Shown: in pieces, positions 35,277-45,963 of the stretch
Numbering within the stretch: position 1 is the stretch's first letter
How the letters are laid out: every line of letters begins with the position of its first letter
Assembly (NCBI GenBank): GCA_963556495.2
Contig: OY747710.1
Location: forward strand, 41,303,000 to 41,366,999
Length of the DNA stretch: 64,000 nt
Source of the DNA: Valencia hispanica
Lineage: Eukaryota > Chordata > Actinopteri > Cyprinodontiformes > Valenciidae
Direction: 5' to 3'
The notes under the pieces: generated by a model
Told to the model about the DNA's origin: nothing
The model's input: only the letters and a program-made list of their open reading frames with translations
Databases searched by the model: none
Program-made: the position numbers and the translations under genes

Positions 35277-35749
35277 AAGCCCAACAGTACAGGTTTTGTG
35301 GACTACTTATGGAGCAAATTGATTTTATTGCAATTCAAAGTCAGATGAAAATAGCTTCTATTACTGTCCCCAAGGGATTTTGGCAGTGGATTACTGGAAA
35401 AGTACACAGTAAAAGTACTTCATAGTATATGTGCAAGTAATATATGAAGTACTAAATCCAACAGTACAGGTTTTGTGGCCTACTTATGGAGTAAATTGAT
35501 CTCATTACATTTTATTTTATTTTTTTATTTTTTTTATCACTTAGACAAAATTGCATGTCATTGCTACCTGAACGAGACTGCAAGAGAGAAAGAGAGGAAA
35601 TGCTTTATTTTGAAATCCGGAAGTAAATATGGTGTGGATAGCTTTAACCATTGCTTTTACCACAAAGCTTAGAGTAAATGCGCACTTGAAATATAGCTGC
35701 GGCTGACTTGACCGCGGATACGCACAAGGCGGCTGGCTTGACTGCAGTA
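35277..35749 (-). repeat. right arm of a long inverted repeat
   Basis: It pairs with 33903-34366. A segment inside this arm (around 35385-35500) is a diverged direct repeat of 35200-35335, so the arm has an internal duplication. It ends about 220 bp before the first visible exon of the SAM/HECT-like gene. Confidence 0.9.
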
Positions 35750-35969
35750 TGTTTTAGGCCATGCTACGTGCAGTAGGACTATCAAATGCATGTGCGTGCA
35801 CGCAACATGCGAAGCAGCATGCCTGAAATCATGCTCGCCATAATTCCTGGTGTAATTTAACATTATACTGATCTACATCTTACAGTTGAGACCTGGTATG
35901 CGAAAAAGTCTTTTCTCTTCTATTTTGTTTTGAAGAGGCTACATTAGAGCCTGTATACATCCTCCAATC

Positions 35970-38191
35970 TGTGAGATGGAGCAACAATTGACCCCTTGCT
36001 GCAGTTTCTGCAGGAACGCGGAACCGATGCAGAAATCTTGAACACACTTAAAGCCGACAAGGTATTTCTACTAGAATATTAAATAGTTACTGTCAAGAAA
36101 TATACTCATACTCATATATATCCACAAAACCATATATATTTAAAAAAGTTTGTCACTAATCCCAAGTTTAAAAGGATTTTTTAAAGATTGTTTCTATTCC
36201 TATTTGTGATTTTTTTCAGATTGATTCCTCCGTTATTATGTTGATGTCAGAAGAAGATCTGGCAAAATACATTCCGCATTATGGGGACAGATTGGCAGCT
36301 GTCGCATTTTGTCGCAGTAACCACCGCACAGACTCATCAGCATCCAAAAGAAATGAGCTTTTAGAAAAAATAAGAGAGAAGTGCTGTGCTCCAGATAGCA
36401 AGGCAGTGAAAAGACTGCAGACTTTGGAAAAATTGAAGGGAAATAGAAATGCTAAGAAAATTGCAAAGAGAGTAGAACTTGGGTGGATGAATTTCTGTGA
36501 AACAGACAATAGCTTCAAATAGGTATGAACTGTACAAGGGGGAGGTACCCGGCATGTCAGTGTGGACAGGCAAACAACAGTAAGAGACATCCAAGAAATG
36601 GCAGGATCCCTGTTTTTCCTTAATGGTGTCTGCAGGTCTCTGAAACTGACGGATCATGTTTGCAAGATCCATGACTTTTCACAAAATGAAATTGATCTTT
36701 ATGAAAGAAGCAAAGTGAAGATACTGAGATTGTACCTCTTTACCAAGAGAAATGTTAAAGACACAGCAAGCTCTTCTGATCGTCATCAGGTGACAACAAT
36801 GGATGTCATGGAAGACTACCCACACAATGTCAAGGAAAATGAAGCATCAGAGCCTGAAGTCATAATTGATTTATCTTTACTGCCAGACTCAGATGTGATG
36901 AACTTCTTAAATCCACAGTCTGAAATACTGATTGATGAATTACCAAATATGGTGAGTGTCAACCAAAATGAGGGTCAAAGCACATTTGTGACCGAAATGG
37001 AAAGAGACCAAGAAATCCACAAAGTTACAACAGAGTTTGTGAGAAATTACCAAGTCAAAGATGGAGATACCGATTTAGCACATAGTTTGCTTGAAGTCCA
37101 TAATGCAGAGATGCACCATATAATCTACAGCGATGGTGAAGTAACTGTTGGTATGCCAGCTAATGGTCCTGCTGAGTTAGATGACACCCTGCCTTGGGAG
37201 GAATCAAAACCAAAAGTGACTATTGTGGTGCAACGTGGTAACTGCCTTGCTGACCTCTTAGCTACTTTCCTTGACCCAGATATGATGAACAAAGACATCT
37301 ATATTTAAAGGAAACTTCCTAATGGAGAACTGGAGGAGGGCGAGGGCGTACTACGTGACTGCCTATCAGAGTTTTGGGGAGAATTCTACAGCAAATGCAC
37401 ATTAGGTGCTAATGTTAAGACACCATTCTTTAGGCATGAGTATCAAGTTGAGGAATGGCAAGCAATTACAAGGATCCTTGTAACAGGTTGGACAACTGTC
37501 AGATATTTCCCACTCCTTCTCCCACTACCATTCTTAGAAGAAACGTTGTATGGAACTATAACCAGCAGTGTGAAAGAGAGCTTCTTACAATATGTTTCAA
37601 AAGAAGAGGGAAACTCTGGAGCTTGCATTGAGTTCCTTTTTAGATGTTGACAAAGATGACCTTCTGGATGTGCTGGATGCACACGATTGTCACCAACTTG
37701 CCACTAAGGACAACATTGCTGGACTGGTCTCACAATTAGGTCACAAGACCTTAATCCAGACACCAATGTTTGTTATTGAAAGCTGGAAGCCCATCCTAAA
37801 AACCCTCAAAGATACTCTGTATCCACACAAACTAGTGGAGACAATGGAGGAACAGATCCCGACTCCAAAACGTGTTAAGCAGCTCCTGAAATTCCCGGAA
37901 GAGATGACAGCCATTCAAAACAATGTAGCAAGACATCTGAAGAGGTATATTGGAGAATCTGATAAACACATGTTAGAAGGCTTACTGTGGTTTTGCACAG
38001 GGGCAGACGTTCTCCTAGGTCAACAAATCACCGTTCAGTTCATAGAGACCACAACATTCCAGTGTCGACCTCAAGCTCATACCTGTGGGTGTCTGTTGAT
38101 GTTGCCTGTGAACTATCAAAACTATCCAGACCTCCGCACTGATTTTGACCTTATTCTTAAAAGTGGAGTTTGGGTAATGGACATCATCTAG
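35970..38191 (+). pseudogene. SAM-like plus HECT-like multicopy fish gene, broken
   Basis: The first visible exon ends LLQFLQERGTDAEILNTL-KADK at 36060 with a GT donor. An intron (36061-36219) ends TTTTTTTCAG. Exon 2 continues in phase: IDSSVIMLMSEEDLAKYIPH-YGDR, together a SAM-like domain. A basic linker, an acidic middle, and a C-terminal region follow. That region contains EGVLRDCLSEFW, MFVIESWKPI, LLWFCTGADVLLG and HTCGCLLMLPVNYQNYPD, ending VWVMDII at 38191. The C-rich block before LPVNYQNY corresponds to the HECT C-lobe, where the catalytic Cys of E3 ubiquitin ligases lies. Fish genomes hold many related G2/M-phase-E3-like genes. Here TAG and TGA (36520-36528) and TAA (37306-37308) interrupt the frame, with a frameshift near 37600. 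The in-frame start is not visible. AATAAA is at 38350. Confidence 0.75.
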
Positions 38192-38881
38192 AATCTTACA
38201 ACACATTCAAAAGCATGTTAATAACTAGCATATCAAGTGCCTCTTAAAAACTATCTGAGTTTTCCCAAGTTCTTCATATTTCTGTTAAAATGAGTAGCAA
38301 TTATTTTTTGTTAACATGCTGACTATGTTAAATAGGTGATACACTCCGAATAAACAAACTAAGCAGGTGTATGTCAAGCTGTTCAAATTACACTTGCAAT
38401 TGATATGCAATTATTTCCTTTCAGTTTTGAATCAATTAATTTGCATACTGGTATCTACAAGGTTAGTTAAGTTGCCTTGCACAAGTTCTTGGAGAATCAA
38501 TACCAAATTGTTAAAAAAAATGTTGGTAAGTGAGCATCCAGTTTGGTTTGCTTTAAAACAATGCACAATAAAGCAGGGAAATATCTGTTCATTATGGCAG
38601 TTAAACAATCTGTTTAATAATGAGGAAATTCAAGATGTTGACATTGATTTTCCAATGTTTAAACAGCTTTTCTACTGTCATGCTCCCTTTTGAATAAACT
38701 GTTTAATGACTACGGTGTAGTGCCTAATTCATTCCTTTTCAATACATCAGCCCCAGTCATTATAAATATTTTCCATTTAGTACAAATCGCAAACTGAAAA
38801 CTTAATAAATAAATGCATTGTTGATTAAAGTAAACAATACTTTATTAATGTAAAAAAATAAAATGTCGAACCCCAAAGGTG
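38192..38881. other. 3' flank of the SAM/HECT-like pseudogene
   Basis: AT-rich with AATAAA at 38350 and 38692. A 108-codon frame at 38367-38693 has no recognised domain. TTTCCTTTCAG at about 38414 looks like a splice acceptor, but I cannot link it to an exon. Confidence 0.35.
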
Positions 38882-38904
38882 ACATTTCCCTGAATAGCCT
38901 ATAC

Positions 38905-39165
38905 CAGTGGCCTGTTCAAATAGCAGGTTATGTAGAAGCTCTTAGTAGCCTATCTTTACCCTGAGTTTGGGGAACTATGGGTTTTCTGTTCCAGAAAGCA
39001 AGGTAAGTCTTATCCTAAATCCGTTACCATGCTAACCAACTCTGTGTAGTGAACCAACTCGCTGGCAGGTTAAAAAAACCCTGAGTTTCTACCTGTTTCC
39101 TACCACCTGCAGCAGCTGTCAGACATGCCTTCTCTAGACTATTCCAATTAAAGAAACTGAATTTA
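38905..39165 (+). mobile_element. possible PIF/Harbinger-type terminal region
   Basis: GGCCTGTTCAAATAGCAGG, then CCCTGAGTTTGGGGAACTATGG, TTCTGTTCCAGAAAGCAAGGTAA, GTTACCATGCTAACC and ACCCTGAGTTTCTACCTGTTTCCT match a dispersed fish DNA-transposon end with repeated CTGAGTT words. Assignment to Harbinger is from memory of its GGCCTGTT end. No partner end is clear. Confidence 0.35.
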
Positions 39166-39170
39166 GGGGT

Positions 39171-39962
39171 AACACAATAATCTATAACGGTCGAGAAGGT
39201 TTTAAAACTCCAACATATAGATGATAGAATTTCTTCATCAATATCTTATCAAATGGCACCATTTTGCTGTCCCTCAGATTGTCCAGTCGTAAATATATCC
39301 AAGAACACACACTTAGCTCTTGAGATGACACCACAGCAAGATTCATATTTAGTGCTACAGTATTCTATGTAAGATGTCTTTAGCAGAATGACCTTTTTAT
39401 AACGTTAGCAACACAGAACATGTTAGAAAATACGCTGTGTGTGGAGTCATGAGCAAAGTTATGGAGCATGAAATGATGATTCTATAAATGTGGGGATGGT
39501 AGAGATCTATCAATCGACCTCTCTGGATCCCAGCTTCACTGTCCTCTTCCTCCTGCGATGGTCAGTCTGCTTAAATACACTATCTGTAATTGGGGTGGGG
39601 GGTTGTAATTAATAAATCAGTCTACTACTGTAGATGAGAGAACGTGTGGTGAAAAAGTTTAATCAGTATTTGTAGGGAGTTTAAACAACTAGATGTGGGA
39701 ACGAACAGCTGTTAAATATCTAAATTGTATATTAACCGGTGAAATAACAATAAAGATGTTCAGTCATGGTCTACTACATCAGCTTTAGTAAAAGATGTCT
39801 TGCCTTTCAGGCACCTCCATGTGTATTTACCCAGTGGGAGTGATTTTTACATATTATATTCCATCCGACAATATTTAACTTATACTGTATGACAAAGTTA
39901 ACTATTCTGTCAATGAGTCAGTAGATTCAAACTTCCAAATTGACTCAGGCATCAGTTTTCTT
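39171..39962. other. unassigned non-coding sequence
   Basis: No gene recognised. Part may belong to the preceding transposon. Confidence 0.35.
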
Positions 39963-40073
39963 CCATGTGTCAGGGATGTGTGTGGAGTATGGACCCAAAC
40001 GCACGCTGAAGGATGTTTATTACAGGAGGCAGTGAAGGTGATGGTGATGAAGAAGACGACAGGAACGGAGAGA

Positions 40074-40107
40074 CGTATCCAGAAAGACCCGAGTCTTTCT
40101 GGATACG
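40074..40107. other. perfect 15-bp stem, 4-nt loop hairpin
   Basis: CGTATCCAGAAAGAC (40074-40088) and its reverse complement (40093-40107) enclose CCGA. It sits exactly where the truncated 3' LTR loses similarity to the 5' LTR, so it may mark the deletion or fill-in junction. Confidence 0.93.
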
Positions 40108-40244
40108 CCCCGGGAAGTCTGGTGGACGACCAGGTGGGCGGCCCCTGAAGCCCCGGTGGCGTCCTCTGGCTGGGCGGACGGCCCCAGTGGACGACCCGGT
40201 GATCCTCCTTTGAGGACTTGGCTGAGCTTGGCTGGTTGGCCGAG

Positions 40245-40483
40245 ACAAAGAGAATCTGGAGGCTCGGAAGCCTTCTGAGACGGAGAATCTGGAGGCTCGG
40301 ACGCCTGCTGAGACGGAGAATCTGGAGGCTCGGACGATGGGGACGGATCCTCCTTGACCCTCCCTGGGAGCTCTAGCGATGGGGACGGATCCTCCTTGAC
40401 CCTCCCTGGGAGCTCTAGCGACGGGGACGGGTCCTCCCTGGGAGCTCTAGCGACGGGGACGGGTCCTCCCTGGGAGCTCTAGC
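40245..40483. repeat. GC-rich minisatellites in the LTR element
   Basis: A ~32-bp unit with GAGAATCTGGAGGCTCGGA occurs three times (about 40245-40335). A 42-bp unit starting GATGGGGACGGATCC follows at 40336-40377 and 40378-40419. A 32-bp shortened form starting GACGGGGACGGGTCC is at 40420-40451 and 40452-40483. The 32-bp form equals the 42-bp unit minus 10 bp. Confidence 0.9.
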
Positions 40484-41121
40484 GACCCATGGGGCAATGT
40501 CAGTCGCTGGAGAGCTGCCGCTGTGGCTAAGAATACAGCAGCCACAATAACGGCAGGTTCTGGGACTGGAGCTAGAACTGCCCCGGAAGCGGCCCCACCT
40601 CGGCGGCGTCGCTGCCTGCGGCGAGGCGCTCCCCTGGAGCAGAGGTAGGCCGTCTTGTCCCCATAGAAGAACTCGAAGAGGTCCTCCTCCCTGATGTGAG
40701 GAGCCCTCGAAGAGCCAGCTGGAGGAGGGACAAAGACGGCGGGGGAGAGAACCGGCGGTGCGTGCAGCGCGGAGATGCAGCCGACGTTGGTGGTCCGTGT
40801 GGGAGCGCCGGCCTGCTCCCTGCTCCCGGAAACTCCGGCTCGCCGGGACCACTGCCTGCGGCCAGATGGTGAAGGCGGAGAAGGCGGAGAAGGCGGATCG
40901 GTGATCTGGCCCAACGCCTCCTGGCGAATCCTCGCCGCCTCGCGCCGCAGATCGGCGAGATCCCGCGCAGAGAAGACACTCTGAAAGTGAGGGAGCACTC
41001 CGAGGATCTCCTCGGCTCCGGAGACCCGCACAGGAAGGTAAGGAGAGGCAGCGAGCTTGGCCAGGTTTGTCCAGACGTCCTGGCGCAGGGCGGCGATCTT
41101 CCGGGCGAGTGCTGGGTCCAT
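40447..41121 (-). pseudogene. gag-like frame of the LTR element
   Basis: A 224-codon frame starts MDPALARKIAALRQDVWTNL just 20 bp inside the 5' LTR, the usual gag position in fish Gypsy elements, where many gag proteins begin MDPA. The N-terminal ~80 residues are helical and amphipathic in character. Then come Pro-rich (PPSPPSPPSP) and Arg-rich (RRRQRRRRGG) tracts. No CCHC zinc knuckle is seen. The frame ends in the minisatellite. There is no downstream pol. The start is supported by its position next to the LTR, not by homology that I can verify. Confidence 0.55.
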
Positions 41122-41140
41122 GTCTATGGCCGGATCATTC

Positions 41141-41215
41141 TGTCAGGGATGTGTGTGGAGTATGGACCCAAACGCACGCTGAAGGAAGGTGAAGGATGTT
41201 TGTTACAGGAGGCAG

Positions 41216-41296
<81 letters not shown>

Positions 41297-41510
41297 GGAT
41301 GATGATGAGGATGATGATGATGACAGGAACGGAGAGACTGGACATCGGGCAGGAACGAGACAGCAGGGAAGGCACACCAGACATCAATAGTAATGATCCG
41401 GCACTGAGTGAAGGGAAGTGATGGGTAATAAAGGCAGGAGGTGAGTAGGATCAGGTGTGAATGATTTGAGACAGGTGCAGACAATGAGGAGTGAATAGGG
41501 CAGCGTGACA
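41141..41510 (-). repeat. complete 5' LTR with expanded (GAT)n tract
   Basis: TG...CA ends on both strands (TGTCAC...CTGACA on minus). A nearly pure (GAT)n run of about 34 units occupies 41216-41320. The matching part of the 3' LTR has only a short GAT-rich stretch, so the expansion followed insertion. Confidence 0.88.
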
Positions 41511-41515
41511 CCATG

Positions 41516-42104
41516 ATGCTTGTCTCTCCTCAGTACCGTTCCCTTTTTTTTTCTTTCTTAAATAGCCTACAACTTGCACATATGCTTCAATAAGAATAAC
41601 TCGCTCCAGTCCAGTGAAATTACCAGTTTTTTGTCAGTTGTTGCCATGGTGGATCTAGGTATCTGTGCTCCACTGATGATGGCTGTTTGTTTCTGGATTA
41701 AACCCCAGAACTATAGAGACTAATGAAATAACAACAGGCGATTTAACTCGTATATGTTAAGGATTTACTAGAGGAGCAGTTCAACATTAAGCAGTTTCAC
41801 AATGTCCAGCAACAGAATTAAAAGATATTCTGTTCGGTTGTCTCTTAATAATAAGAAGCAATGGGTTTAGAAAGTAATTAACAGATTTAAATACATTTCA
41901 ACAAAATGTCAACTGTCATACCTATTAGAGAAATGCCAAACTTCTTTCCTATGAGCAAAATACACTTAAATGGCAACAACAAAGCAGTTTAATCTACAAA
42001 CTGTGGAGTACAGCTTTTTTCACGTTACAAAAAATTCAGTTACTTAGACTTGGACAAAAATCATGTGTAACTGTAAATACAAGTATGGAGGTTTCTCAGG
42101 CAAG
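41516..42104. other. 3' flank of the integrase-like exon
   Basis: AT-rich; probable 3' UTR side of the minus-strand exon. No AATAAA was clearly placed. Confidence 0.35.
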
Positions 42105-42432
42105 TCAGTTAAAGACATGTGAACGCAGATCCTCCCGAATTCTGAGATAACATTCTTGAGCTTGGGGAATATTTGCAGGGAATACAAGGCCTGATTCTGA
42201 CATGATCATATTACAGAGGTCAAATACATCTTCATCACAAGGAATAGTTGACAGGAACTTGCATGCCTGTTTGAAAACATTAAGATTTCTGTGTGGAACG
42301 ACAAAATCTTCACAATCCCACAGCTGTGGTGCTGTATACATCACGTTAGGGATGCCACAAGGTACATTTACATTCTTTGTTGGCCTGATACGGTGGCTGT
42401 TCCACACTGCCTTGATCTTACCCAGCTCTTCC
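42105..42432 (-). CDS. terminal exon of an integrase-core-type multicopy fish gene
   Basis: On the minus strand a strong polypyrimidine tract and AG precede 42432. The exon then reads without interruption for 109 codons, EELGKIKAVWNSHRIRPTKN...VPCGIPNVMY...PCDEDVFDLCNMIMSESG..., to a stop at 42105. WNxHRIRP-NxNVPxGxPxxMY is, to my knowledge, the C-terminal end of a teleost multigene family with an integrase (DDE) core; the core itself is in upstream exons not seen here. The exon is intact, unlike the neighbouring SAM/HECT-like gene. L2 sequence begins 450 bp upstream, so earlier exons are lost or far away. No catalytic residues are in this exon. Confidence 0.55.
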
Positions 42433-42879
42433 TGAAAAGGATGGGGTGGGGGAGGAGGAAGATATAAGAAAAAAAAACAGACATGAAATAAATTTCAGTT
42501 TTATTATTTTTTATTTATTTTTTATGATTTATTAGTTTTATTTTTTATGCCTGCCTGCTTGTCAATGCATTTTAGGAAAAGGGTCCAAAAGACAAGAAAA
42601 AGCAGTTTATGTGTGCACTCATAATCTGCTTTTGTACAGTAAAGTGTTAAAAATATCGTTTTATCCATTTCGAAAGAGAGAGATCGGCTATTTAGGGGCC
42701 TGGGAAATATAGGTACAGAATAGTTTTACCAAAAACCCATAATGTTTTTTCAGCAACACGGACAGCGTTTGTTTGCGGATTGTGACCACTAAATACCATA
42801 GCTGTTTTTTAGTTGTTGTTTAAAAGAACTTCCCGTCCCTCTGGGATGTTTCTGATTATATCAGCTGTCTAATTGACTT
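42433..42879. other. unassigned; upstream of the integrase-like exon
   Basis: No second exon with in-phase similarity was found on the minus strand. Confidence 0.35.
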
Positions 42880-43150
42880 TTTTAGGCAGACCTGTGAGAA
42901 CGCTGATGCAGTAATCAATCCGACTAAAGATAAACGCATGGATGAGTTTTTCAAGGTCCTGTTGCGACAATCAGTCCTGTAATCCTAGAAATTTTCTTCA
43001 GGTGATAGAAGGTTGACCTTGTTATTGCCTTTATGTGACCCTGGAGGTTCAGGTCTGAGTCCATTACTACACCTTGATTTTGGGCCTGATCAGTAGTTTC
43101 TAGCTGTATTAACTGAAACAGTGTGGAAAACCAGTGTGCATCCTCAGTGC
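42880..43150 (-). mobile_element. L2-clade LINE RT fragment
   Basis: The reverse strand encodes [51 protein letters not shown]. This is the same L2 family as at 54.6 kb, but on the opposite strand. Confidence 0.85.
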
Positions 43151-43189
43151 TCAGACAGGTCAAAGAGGTAAAAAAAAACAAAGAACCCA

Positions 43190-43535
43190 TAGAACAGAAA
43201 AGGCCAGTCTCAAAAGGTCAAGGAAGGATGGCAGAAACAATGGGAAGAAGAGAGAACTGTCAGGGGGCTTTATAAAATTCAAAGGAACATTGGTATAATG
43301 AGGAAAACTGAATGAAACAGAAAGGAGAATTTATTATATCTAGATCAGGATTTAGTCATACAGGGTTGAACAATACATTATTTAAACAGGGGAGACATGC
43401 TATAGAGAAATGTGACTTTTGTCTTTAAGGAGAGACTGTGAAATATGTTATATTATTTTTCCCGAAGTATACTGTTGAGAGAAGGGAACTTGTACAACAT
43501 TTACAACATATCAAATTGCAACTATACTGTACTGC
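43190..43535. other. unassigned non-coding sequence
   Basis: No gene or element recognised. Confidence 0.4.
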
Positions 43536-45005
43536 TTCTTATTATTCTTCCGGAAAATTTGGCTTTTTGGAGGCCTAAACATACCCAAAAACTAACAATA
43601 TTTGGCGGACGCGTCAGGTGTGGGTGAAATTTATTTTAAATGTTTCAAAAAAGTCCAAACAGAAATGGCTCAGTAACGCCACCTGCAATATTTCAAAAAC
43701 CCCTCCACATTGACCTTATTTCATCGTAGAGGCATGCCCTTCGGCACACAAGTAGAACTTCCCAAAACCTACCAAATTGCATAAAACGTCGCCATCCCAA
43801 ATGCACAGGAAGTCAGCCATCTTGGTGTGACATGTCATTTTTACCCCTTTTTTTACCTTTACAGCCTCTGCATTTGATTGAACTCCTCCCTCAAATGTAG
43901 ACCGACCGACTTGGAACTTGGTCAGGATTGGCCTTCAGGCATGGGGGATGAAAATTAATAAATAAAACTGATCATTCGTATATGTTGAGGGGACGTGGCC
44001 AGGCCTCAAAATTTGACTAAAGACCAAAAAAATTAAAGTTCTTATATCTCCTGTTCAGAAAGTCACAGAGGGATGAAAACTGCTGAGGTGGATGGTCATC
44101 AGGTCCCTGACGAATCATGGTCAAATGCTGACATCACTTAAGCCCTGCCCCCTCAGAACAGGAAGTGCAATGTTTTGCTGTGAAAGGTCCAGATTATACA
44201 CCCTTGACTTATTGAACATGATCCGGTGCACAGTGACTGTAAACAAGTTGGTGTAAGTCTGTGTCCAACACTGAGAGGCTACGAAAGAGGGTGGGGCTGT
44301 GGCGCCTTACGTTTGGCTATAATTTCCAGAACACCTATTTGATCTGCATCATATTACATAGGACGGTTACTGGTCCAACCCTTAAGAGATATAAATGCAA
44401 AGTTTTGGTGGGCGTGGTCTAATTACTGCACAGCACCCCCTAGAATCAATAAAACAGCCAGCCCCCAGCCATATTTTATCACAGGATTACGAAATCTGGG
44501 ATACCAATGGACTGTCTTAGGACCTACAAAAAAGTATCTTGGACCCATGGTCCAACCCTACAGGAAGTTGGCCATGTTGAATACAACCCACTATTTTGTC
44601 CCATTTGTAAACATCGTATTTGAACGAACTCCTACTAGAGGTTTTCACTTACAGACTTGAACATGCATGAGGAGAGACTTAAGGCATTGGGGATCAAAAA
44701 CTATTAAAATAATTTTGCTGCATAAAAGCAGGTGAGCGTGGCTTAGCCTCAAATTAAGGCTTCTCACACCCCCTAGAATCACTAAAACAGCCAGCCCCCA
44801 GCCATATTTTATCAGAGAAGTATGAAATCCGGGAAATAAATGGAGTGTCTCAGGACCTACAAAAAAGTCTCTTGGAGCCATGGTCCAAACCCCACAGAAA
44901 GTCAGCCATTTTGAATAAAGCCCAACCTTTTTGTCCAACGTATATTTGAACAAACTCCTCCTAGAGCTTTTCACTTGCAGACTTCAAAGCGAGCAAGGAC
45001 AGACA

Positions 45006-45543
45006 GAAAGGGGGGGTAGTATGCTTCTTCCAGGCATATTACCCTTCTATAGCACACTCCAATAAAATTGTCACCTTAAGTCTTTTAAAAGTCCGTCATA
45101 TATCCAAATCCACCCTAAAGATATTTACTTCCGTATTGGACGCCTTGATTTTCGCCCGTGCCTCTCTAAGACCCACCTACTTTTTTTGACACTCCCCCTT
45201 CAGTTCGTCACATACCGTGCATCATCACAGCATGCACGGAGTCGGACTCTGACGTTGTTTACATAAGTTGTGCGGAGGGGCAGGGGAGGGGTAGGGGAGC
45301 TCTGCAGGGGCGAGGCTCTCGGCTGAGTACCTAGGGTCGGAGGAGGAGATGGGTGGAAAAGGCGGGGATAAGTGGGAGCAGGCGTTTCATCAACCCCGAG
45401 AACTACCAGCAGATACTCAAAGATTACTCTAACATGAGTGAATGGGTCAGAGCAACACTTCAGGCATGTTTTTAATGAAGGAAATACAGGTTCTCAGGAT
45501 ATTAAGCTTCAGAAAGTCCATTTTGCATAATAACCCCCCTTTA
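45006..45543. mobile_element. MITE inserted in the tandem array
   Basis: The left AAAGGGGGGGTAGTATGC and right GCATAATAACCCCCCTTT are complementary. Removing this ~538 bp restores the 324-bp unit spacing. The core is GC-richer, with GCATGCACGGAGTCGGACTC. The target duplication could not be fixed. Confidence 0.7.
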
Positions 45544-45963
45544 AGACATTGAGGATCAAAAGTTGTCAAAATAATTTTGCTGCATCAAAGCATGTGGGCG
45601 TGGCTAAGACTCAAAGTAAGGCTTCACGTCATAGAAGTACATGGTGTATTAACTTCAATATACAAGGTCACAACTGTACCAAACTTCCTGGTTCCCATAA
45701 CATATTACCACTCAACTCAGGATCTACAAAAAAAGTCTCTTGGAGCCATGGTCCAAACCCCACATCAAGTCGGCCATTTTGAATCAAACCTGCCATTTCA
45801 TGCTAATTATAGATGTCGTATTTGAACAAACTCCTCCTAGAGCTTTTCACTTACAGATTTCAAAACTAGCGAGGAGAGACTTAAGGCATTGGGGATCAAA
45901 AGTTATCAAAATAATTTTGCTGCGTCAAAGCATGTGGGCATGGCTAAGCCACAAAATAACCCC

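Larger units (their letters stand above)
39968..41510 (-). mobile_element. internally deleted LTR retrotransposon (Gypsy-like) with 5-bp duplication
   Basis: Direct repeats start TGTCAGGGATGTGTG at 39968 and 41141. The outer right end is GTGACA (41510). CCATG flanks both sides (39963-39967, 41511-41515), the expected 5-bp LTR-element duplication. Read on the minus strand: a complete 5' LTR (41510-41141), a leader, a gag-like frame, GC-rich minisatellites, a hairpin, and only the last ~106 bp of the 3' LTR (40073-39968). Protease, RT and integrase are absent. The base composition (GC-rich) contrasts sharply with the flanks. Confidence 0.9.

Noticed and set aside
38367..38693. Extra 3' exon of the SAM/HECT-like gene
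   Set aside because: The gene has a natural C-terminus and stop at 38191; the later frame shows no related domain despite a splice-like TTTCCTTTCAG.
41135..41514. Long frames of poly-Asp, poly-Ser, poly-Met, poly-Ile and poly-His
   Set aside because: They are six-frame readings of one (GAT)n microsatellite inside an LTR.
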